This document shows, piece after piece, positions 53,746 to 64,000 of a DNA stretch of 64,000 bases (position 1 is the stretch's first letter; each line of letters starts with the position of its first letter). The notes under the pieces were generated by a model. That model was not told the DNA's origin. It worked only from the letters and a program-made list of their open reading frames with translations, and searched no databases. Source of the DNA: Anarhynchus alexandrinus (taxonomy: Eukaryota; Chordata; Aves; Charadriiformes; Charadriidae). A program made the translations under genes and the position numbers. The stretch covers positions 4,031,162-4,095,161 of the forward strand of contig VUYV01000053.1 of assembly GCA_008711295.1 (NCBI GenBank), in the 5' to 3' direction.

Positions 53746-55033
53746 ATGAAGCATATTGTAACTAAACTATTTTTCATAATTAAAAGCATTTATTAAGTCA
53801 GCTTTTTAAGTACCTCTGATACCATTGTTTTAGCTGCTTTTATTTGGATACATGTGTTTGCTTAAAAAACCCTGCATTCTGAATTGAGGTTGTGAAATAA
53901 AGCTCATGAACTCGCAGCAGTCCTGGCATTTAAGAGCATTTCTATCAGGTTTCTTCCATTTAATAGAAATGTGATGTTGGATCATTTTTTTAAAAAATAA
54001 ACTGAAATGATGACTAGTAACATGACAGAAATAGAAGGCAGATATTTCATGTTGTCATATGAAAGGCAAGTATTTTTACTCATAATCCTAATTAAGATAA
54101 TATAGTGATTTTTGCTTAGAAGAATGCTCAGTCAGAGGAACAAATAAAATACTTAGAAATTTGGTGGGTGGTGTGGGCGTGGAGAGAATTACATGCAAAA
54201 ATTGGAAAGCACAGACTTTGTCATTTGAAAACTTAATCAGTTAATGAATTTGTCAAAGAATGTGTGGAATTTTAGAAATGAAAGTATTTAATGACATCTT
54301 TAGTTTTGGCCATGAGTAATAATAAACTATTTGTGATTGAATAGTAATCGCTGGCAAGGAGGTTATAGCAACTTGCACAATATCACGAACAACTGCAAGT
54401 TTATCTGCATTGTACCTTTCTCTTCTTTGTAACTAGAAACTTAGTGGTTCATAGGTTCATAAGATTTTTTGAGAACTCTGAACTAGTTTTCTTGTGAAGA
54501 CATTCCTTTAGATTCCATATTCACCGAGTCAGGCTGGAGATGACTTGCGGATAATTTTAGTTGTAACATTAGTGGAAATTCTGTAAGAAACAGAATTATA
54601 TTAATATGAGTAGGACAACCAAACATTCTTTTGTGAAATATTTTTTTTTTCTGTATTTGGAATATGGTTGATTGTAAATCAGCTAACACTTTGATGTGGA
54701 AGGATTCCATTCTGTAATCCACTTCACTATATAAAATGTGAAACAGGGACCATTTGATGTGAAACACTGTCCTGTTAAAGTGCTGTCTCAGAGAACTTTA
54801 TTTTAGGTACATTGGTGCACGAATTCCCAGGTGAGTTTTAACAAGTTGAACTACATCTAGAAGCTTTTAGGGAGTTGAGGCAACCATGGGAATGTGCTCC
54901 TGTTAGTTGACTTCGTTACCAGTTTCAAATAATGCGTTCATTTTCTTTTCTAAAGTTAACTTTTTGTACGAATGCTAACAATTTAATTTGAGATTTCTTT
55001 CTACTTATTAATTGAAGTGTTTCTGTTTTCAAG

Positions 55034-55147
55034 GGAACGAAAGAAATTGAAGGTGAAGAGGAGTCTGGTTTAATTCCGCCTGCAGAAGTATTTGCTCCTA
55101 AAAGTTTGGTGTTGGTGTCCAGACTAGATTATCCAGAGATTTTCAGG
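55034..55147 (+). CDS. SBF2: SBF2 coding exon 4: acidic linker and DENN core strand
   Basis: This internal exon of 114 nt is 38 codons, phase 0 at both ends. The acceptor is TTTTCAAG and the donor is AGG|GTAAAG. The translation begins [20 protein letters not shown] and ends in the conserved run [19 protein letters not shown]. It reads on directly from the exon at 39021-39158 after an intron of 15,875 nt. The 3' half is nearly invariant in the family. The 5' half is an acidic, probably flexible linker. It is three codons shorter than the human exon as I recall it (38 against about 41) and the frame is kept. The second half belongs to the uDENN/cDENN fold used for Rab activation. Confidence 0.95.
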
Positions 55148-56815
55148 GTAAAGAACTTGTAATTGCCATTTGTAATATATGTCAGCAGACAAATCTGTTT
55201 TTAATGAGTAGCAGTGACAGTACTTTTGATTTAAAACATCTCAGGATTGATTTGGGAATTTAAAAGCAAAAGTAGGCTTAGATCGATCTAGATAAAATTC
55301 GATGTCTGTGACAGTAAATAGCCCCTATAGGTTGAAGCAGTGCCTTTTTTAGCCTCCAAGCAGTTTTAAATCTACATAGAAGATGAAATAGAGATTTTTC
55401 TGGGCTCAATTTACTGTATAATGAAGGGAATTATTAGGACAAAACCAGACTTGCTCAGGTAAAAACAACACATTAATAATATTTGATTAAATACATAATG
55501 GTAAATTAATAGCAAAATCCTAGTTTTCCTCCATATGTAAGGCAAAATGTTGGAGCCTCTTCCAGATCAAATTAAGATGCATGACAGAGATTTAGGATCT
55601 TGGATTACTTTCAGCTGATGAAATATGGCTGATATGAGATAAATGAAAAGCTTAAATTTTTGTTAAGCTAATACATATTAAGAGAAATAAATATAGTTCA
55701 GTTTACAGATCAAGGGAGGAAATCATTCAACAGTTAAGTTGTCTTTCGACATTAAGAATGACTGTACCGAGTGAGATTAAGAGTCCATGTAGCCCAGTAT
55801 TTTGTCTCTGATCGTGGCCTGTGGCGAATGCAAAGTGTGTAAGAATAGGGCAGGCTGTAGAAATAATTTCACAAAATGCTTTCCTAATTCAGTGTGAATC
55901 ATAGTTAAGTGACTTCCTGAACCAGAGGTGTCAGTTCTGTGGGGTTTTTCATGTAATTTGTCCAGTCTCTTAACACTCAGATTTTATAACAACCCGTGGC
56001 AAGGAGTTTCACAGCTTAACTATGTGTTATATGAAAAGTTACTGTTGGAATTATTTCTAAGAAGAGAATTCCGAAAATATTTGCTGAATTATCAAAATTA
56101 TAACAGTTAAACAGCACCAAAAAGATGCTGTGGAACAAAGTTAGTTATCTCCTTTTTTCCAAAGGCTTCTTAGAATGTAATGTTAAATCCTCTTACATTA
56201 AATTATTAGTAAAAATGATAAAACTCTATCTGTGATTTCTCAGTCAAAACTGAATCTGTACAAAAAATGTGGAAATGCTGAAGCGTTAATATACTGTTCA
56301 CTTTAAAATATGTTTATATTGAAATAATAAAATAAGGAATGTAAGTTAAATAACATATGAAATTTTTGATCCTTGCTGCTAGTCTTAAAACAAGCCTCAA
56401 AAGCTCATTAATTTATCAGTGTTTTACTCTGGAAACCAGTCAGGTTTAGATCCCTAGAATTCAAAGCGCAGATGAAGCTATGTTGATTTTTATAATTTTT
56501 AAAAGTAACTTGTAGTAAAGCACTTTTTGTATAATGGACAAAGCACAAATATTAAACATTTCATTTATTTTAAGAAAAGAATATATCTACACTTGTTGGC
56601 ACATACATCCCTTCTAAATAGCCAAGCTAATTTTTTTAAATGAATGATTGCTTCTATAGCAAATTACCATGTCTTCAGTTGGAAAGTACTTCACTACATT
56701 AATAACTATTAAGAATCGCTTTTTTTTAAAAAAAATATATATACAGACATCTTCAAGTAATTTGACAACTGCCTTCTCTGTATAGCAGTCTAATATATTT
56801 TGTCTACCTTTCTAG
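55148..56815 (+). other. SBF2: SBF2 intron 4
   Basis: This intron of 1,668 nt is bounded by GTAAAG and CTTTCTAG. Its one recognisable insertion is an antisense ancient CR1 3' fragment near 55755-56070. The rest is AT-rich with nothing else that I can name. Confidence 0.93.
55755..56070 (-). repeat. Ancient CR1-type LINE 3' end, antisense
   Basis: The + strand reads GTCCATGTAGCCCAGTATTT, TGTCTCTGATCGTGGCCTGT, GACTTCCTGAACCAGAGGT, TTGTCCAGTCTCTTAA, GTGGCAAGGAGTTTCACAGC and TTAACTATGTGTTATATGAA. This is the reverse complement of the well-known 3' end of older CR1 elements, in the right order over about 300 nt. It sits in SBF2 intron 4, in antisense to the gene. Confidence 0.8.
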
Positions 56816-59373
<2,558 letters not shown>

Positions 59374-60928
59374 TAAATTGCAGAATGAGGTATTCTCTGT
59401 TTTCATTCAGTTCAAATCATGTGCCAAGAAAGCTACATGGTAAATATTAATTTCTTTTGAATGAAAGAATGACTAATAGTGCTTTTATCCCCCTAATCAG
59501 ACATTCGTATTTTTGTACATCCTGCCTGTAGTAAGTTATCTCCAAGATTTTGTATCTGTAAGTGTACTGTGAGCCTGGCCTGTGTTTAATTACAAAAACA
59601 TTCACGTAAAAAGATTGCCCACCCCTTGGATACTGTGCAAACTCCAAAAAAAATGAGGGAGGTTAATAATAAAATTAGTGTAACTGAAAAGGTTAGTAGA
59701 AAAGATACCACGTACTGATATTGGTAACTGTGTGGAATTCATATTATTCTGTTGTTACCTATTATTCCCTGTCTTTCAAGAAGACGACCTAACACAATCC
59801 TCATCAAATGCTTACTTGTTTGTTACAATTACAACGTCGTGTCACTGTTACTTGGGTACCTCAATACTAATCTTGTTTCTCTTGTTAAATTTTAATACTC
59901 TGTTGGTCTTCTTTCCCTTGGTTTGTGAAGTAACTTTGAAGCACAAACTTGTAGCAGCTGTGGATAAGGGTGCAGTTAATAATCTTTTCTGAAACAGTGA
60001 ACCTCATGTTTAGTCTCAAGTAATCGAATGACCTCAGAATGTGTGTTTTCATCCATTCCTCTCATAAATGGACAATAAGAATGGATGCAAACTGGAAAAA
60101 GAATAGCAGAGTAAGAACTTATGTCACAGGAAGCAGTATCAGATCTGATGAGCACGATGCCATCTACTACTGATAAGATTTAATTGTATCCTTCCCAAAA
60201 GAGTATTATTCCAAAAGGAATATTACTATTTTGTTGATAGCAGTTTAAATTAAAAAATGTGGCTAACGTGGTATAGATGCTACCTATTCTCACCACAGTT
60301 TCTGAGGTTTTACTTGGCTTATTCTGTCAAGATTCATTAAGAGTGCTCTGATCAGATTGCAGGCAATGTTTTAAACATGGGTGGGCCCAATGACTTTTCC
60401 CCTTTTCTGAAGGTATAAAATATGGTGTGAGGTTCTCTAAGGATGGTACGATATACCGTGTGGTACGGTATGTTTGTTCTCTAAGTATGTTATGTGATAC
60501 CTAAGTTGAGGCAATTTATTTTGGGCAGTTGTAGTGAAAGTCGCTACAAATTCACGGTTCTGAAAATGTCAAAGCAAGCAAGGCTTTTAGTTAGTGCTTA
60601 GATAGGCTAGCTACCACGTCTTGTTGGCACTTGGCTTTTGTATTGCAAATTGTAGTAGTATTTTGTCACAGGATCACTCTGAGGAAGACAACGAAGGCAA
60701 GTAATCTGAAGAGTCATTGTATGCATCATATTTATAGAAGGAAACTGTGTAAAGACAGAGTGGGAACGTAAATAGGGAAGAGGAAACGGAGGACTGTATT
60801 TTCCTCTTGGGTTCTTAGTAAGAGCTCGTTGGCAGAGCAAGCTTTTTTAATTCCGCTCATTGTTTATAGAACTGAATTATAAACCTTCCATATGAGAATT
60901 TAAAAGTGCTTAATTGATTTAAGTTAAT

Positions 60929-61075
60929 ATTATTAACCACATTTTATTAATGGGTAAATATATACAGATGGATGTCATGTAACTTCCTAAAGATGCTATA
61001 GCAGACTACTGAAGAGTTTTGAGTGTAACCAGGTCTCCTAGATTGCTGTGCTAGCAATCAATGATCCTTTATATT
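60929..61075 (+). repeat. MIR-like CORE-SINE fragment
   Basis: TATTAACCACATTTTATTAA then TGGGTAAATATATACAGATG, ATGTAACTTCCTAAAGATGC, ACCAGGTCTCCTAGATTGCT and GTGCTAGCAATCAATGATCC follows the MIR order: TTATTATCCCCATTTTACAG, ATGRGGAAACTGAGGCACAG, GTGACTTGCCCAAGGTCAC, AACCCAGGTCTCCTGACTCC, GTGCTCTATCCACTA. It is the clearest of the MIR-like fragments in this window. Confidence 0.7.
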
Positions 61076-61784
61076 TTGAAATTGTGTAATTCCTTATTAG
61101 CTCATATACACTTTCCAATATCTATACCCCTGATTTACTCTTTGTCTATGATCTCATCTTTCTTTTCCCATTTTCCATTAGCCTTTTAGCTGTAAGCAGT
61201 CTAGTTTCTATGATTTTGCTGCTCTCCTGCCTTCTTTTCTTCCCCTCAGTTCCAGTAAATGTTTGGAGGTCCAGTCTTTTTTGGTTTTTGGTAGCTTGTA
61301 AGAAGTATAAGTAAGAGTTGTTAAGCCAGCACTTAGCAGGTGCCCTTTCCAGTTATGGTGCACAGAAGGATATGAAAATCAGCAGAAGGAGGGGGAGAGA
61401 AAGGGACATATTGAAGGAAAACTTGATCATTGCTCAAAGTTCTGATTAGCGGCACTTCAGCTGAGCTGAAGGAGAGAGATTGAAGAAAATATGTGACTAT
61501 AAAACTTGGCAAATCTTCACAAAGAGAAGCTATGGGCTTACATCCTCTTTCCCTGAAGAGATTATATGAGTTTGTGGAAAAAAAAATAATTGTCTCAATA
61601 CCCCTTCTTTTTTGTTGTGGCATAATTTTCTCTTTTACAAGACTATCAAAACTATTAGGAAGAGCTTGTCTAATGGTCTTGTGTAGGTCCTATTCTTTGG
61701 CATGATGACGACAGGAGCGGTTGCTTGGGAACAAGCCTGAAATTAGTTAAGGAATAGGCAAATAAGTTGGCAGTTAGATTTTTT

Positions 61785-61945
61785 TATTTTTTTTTTTTTA
61801 AGCAGCTACTTGAACGCTTTGCAAGAGACTTACTTTTCCTATTTCTGACCACTGCTTTTTCGTCCCATTTTTTTCCCCTGGTATTTTGTTTGTTTGTTTG
61901 TTTTGTGGTGGTTTGTTTTTGGTTTTGTTTTGTTTTTTTTTTTTT
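61785..61945 (+). repeat. T/G-rich low-complexity sequence
   Basis: Poly-T runs and a (TTTG)n stretch near 61887-61905 are followed by T/G-rich sequence up to about 61945. The open frames on both strands here encode only Phe/Val- or Lys/Gln-rich runs and are not genes. Confidence 0.75.
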
Positions 61946-62484
61946 CCAAATATGCCTCAGTTCCCAGCTGATGTCCCTTTTAAAGTTTTTCTGTCTAAGT
62001 ATCTGGGGATATAGCACAATGGTAGAATCGTCTTCTATCTCTAAGTATACAAATTAAAAAATGTTTGTGTTTTCATAGTGTACATCACTTTCCAAAATAA
62101 CACATAGTTCTTTTCACATGCATGTGTTGGACTATCATTGTCTTCTTAAGACTGAGGTTTGTTAATGGTAAATTTCTGTTTGGATTTGCTGAAAAAGAGT
62201 TGTTAATACAGCTACATATGTCTGTTTGCAATGGTTGTTGAATATAAAAAGAGCACCTGGAAACATGAACAGACTGTTTTAAAAAAATTCTCATTTATTC
62301 TCACTTTTCACGTAGTCTTATGAAGAGTTAAAGGCAGTGAGTCAGGAAGGATGTGGTAGAACTTGTTAGCTCATCCCTTTGAAAAAGTTTTATTTTTCTA
62401 AGATAAGGCCTAATCCTTTCCTCCAGAGATCATAGTTGAGCTTGTCCAAAGTTTTTTGTGCTTTTTGTAATATTCACACTTGTT

Positions 62485-63158
62485 CTGATCGACGAGAAGC
62501 TCAACATGAGCCAGCAATGTGCGCTCGCAGCCCAGAAGGCCAACCGCATCCTGGGCTGCATCAAAAGAAGCGTGGCCAGCAGGGCGAGGGAGGTGATTCT
62601 GCCCCTCTACTCCACTCTCGTCAGACCCCACCTGGAGTACTGCGTCCAGCTCTGGAGTCCCCAACATAAGAAGGACATGGACCTGCTGGAGCATGTCCAG
62701 AGGAGGGCCACGAGGATGATCCGAGGGCTGGAGCACCTCTCCTATGAGGAGAGGCTGAAGGAGTTGGGGCTGTTCAGCCTGGAGAAGAGAAGGCTCCGGG
62801 GAGATCTTATTACGGCCTTTCAGTACCTAAAGGGGGCCTACAGGAGAGCTGGGGAAGGACTTTTTACTAGGGCATGTAGTGACAGGACAAGGGGGAATGG
62901 CTTCAAACTGGAAGAGGGCAGGTTTAGATTGAACAGTAGGAAGAAGTTTTTCACTTTGAGGGTGGTGAGGCACTGGCACAGGTTGCCCAGAGAGGTTGTT
63001 GAGGCCCCATCCCTGGAGGTGTTCAAGGCCAGGCTGGCTGTGGCCTTGGGCAACCTGGTCTAGTGGGAGGTGTCCCTGCCTATGGCAGGGGGGTTGGAAC
63101 TCGATGATCTTCAAGGTCCTTTCCAACCTAAACCATTCTATGATTCTATGATTCTATT
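62485..63158 (+). mobile_element. Young 5'-truncated CR1 LINE with open ORF2 C-terminus
   Basis: This is a 5'-truncated CR1 copy in sense to SBF2. From about 62485 to 63063 one frame is open and encodes the C-terminal end of the CR1 ORF2 protein: [20 protein letters not shown], then [60 protein letters not shown] and a TAG stop. The short 3' UTR ends in two and a half ATTCTATG units at 63134-63157, the CR1 hallmark. The endonuclease and most of the reverse transcriptase are missing, so the copy cannot move by itself. The unbroken frame and high GC relative to its flanks show it is far younger than the other CR1 copies here. Confidence 0.93.
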
Positions 63159-64000
63159 TCTCTCGTTCCATTTGAATAGGAGCTTAATGTGTATTTGTCT
63201 CTACAAACCTGGGCAAAAGCATTCTAGTTCTGCTGTCCACTGTGGTGTTGGATAGTTACTTTAATGACAGCTGTTATCCCATCAAATGCTTGTGTTCAGG
63301 ACACAAATATTGACTAGGCTGTTTGTCAGGTAATGACATGTCCACTTATTTCTCTTCTGGTACAAGTCACTTAATCCTATTTAAATTATTAATAGAAAAT
63401 TGAAGAGTAGCAAGAAAAATATTTGTGAACTGTATAAATCACCTTTTTAAAAATAGCTCTTTCTTTGAAGAAGATGGGCAGCAACACAAAATTTACCACT
63501 ATGAATAGATACAAAAGTAATTTCAACATTTATTTTGAGAACTATTGTGCAATAGTAGTCTCATCATGCTTTTTGTGCTTGGCAGGATAACACTGTGTCA
63601 GCGGATGACCCTCCCTGTATTACCAAGTTCGCAGCATATCTGGAAATAGACCTTATTTTTACTTAGGCGTTAAACTACAGTTGGGAAAAACATCCCCAAA
63701 GGTTTTAAGCTTAATAATAAGGAACAGCAGTGTTTGACATTTTACATCATACATTCTTTTTAAAAAAAAAAAAAAGTATATGGGAATAATGTGACAAAAG
63801 CCAGGCCTGTAGCTGGATAGCAGCACCTAAAAATGATTTCATCAACAAGGATTAGCTGGAAAAACAGTAATCATAATCGTACTTTTAAAAATTATCTGTG
63901 GTAGCTAGAAGACTTTCAATACTCTTCTATTTCTTACTGTCTGTTGGTAAAGTAGTAGGTGTCTATAAAAGCTTCAAAACGCAGTAGCCTTCTTCAGGTT

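Noticed and set aside
61767..62057. 96-codon Phe-rich frame
   Set aside because: Translation of poly-T and (TTTG)n low-complexity sequence.
62410..63126. Minus-strand open frames of 71-108 codons
   Set aside because: Shadows of the GC-rich CR1 ORF2 frame on the + strand.

Overview
This is a vertebrate nuclear window, AT-rich and mostly non-coding, almost certainly from a bird. Three things support that: (1) CR1 LINE copies of several ages, two of which end in the avian CR1 3' tail of repeated ATTCTATG units; (2) a solo LTR with the TGTCCTGGTTTCAGCTGGGA...CCACGACA ends that I associate with neoavian genomes; (3) four exons whose translation is very close to mammalian SBF2 but not identical to it.

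The only functional protein-coding gene I can support is SBF2 (MTMR13, myotubularin-related pseudophosphatase), on the + strand. The four exons lie at 39021-39158, 55034-55147, 56816-56926 and 59227-59332. They have consensus splice sites and join in frame (46 + 38 + 37 + 35 1/3 codons). They encode a continuous piece of the N-terminal DENN module, corresponding to coding exons 3-6 of the human gene as I recall it. The first two coding exons and everything after exon 6 were not found. Positions 1-39020 are therefore read as the 3' part of a very large intron 2, and 59333-64000 as the start of intron 6.

Region by region: 1-545 old CR1; 1721-2227 solo LTR followed directly by an antisense CR1 fragment; 6447-8110 a long ancient CR1 readable from the reverse transcriptase region to the 3' end; 12.6-12.9 kb another CR1 ORF2 fragment; 15.3-15.95 kb a G-rich tract and a GC-richer block; 17.4-19.0 kb a decayed minus-strand reading frame that I cannot identify; 20.08-20.16 kb two perfect palindromes; 29.2-30.1 kb a GC-richer unresolved block; 35.03-35.21 kb a CR1 3' end; 37.3-37.65 kb MIR-like SINE fragments; 39-59 kb the SBF2 exon cluster, with ancient CR1 3' ends in introns 3 and 4; 60.9-61.1 kb a MIR-like SINE; 62.48-63.16 kb a much younger CR1 copy with an uninterrupted ORF2 C-terminal frame.

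No tRNA, rRNA, CRISPR array, CpG-island promoter or second functional gene was seen. The least explained item is the decayed minus-strand frame at 17.4-19.0 kb. Four isolated N bases (6662, 31164, 39452, 58046) are ambiguous calls.
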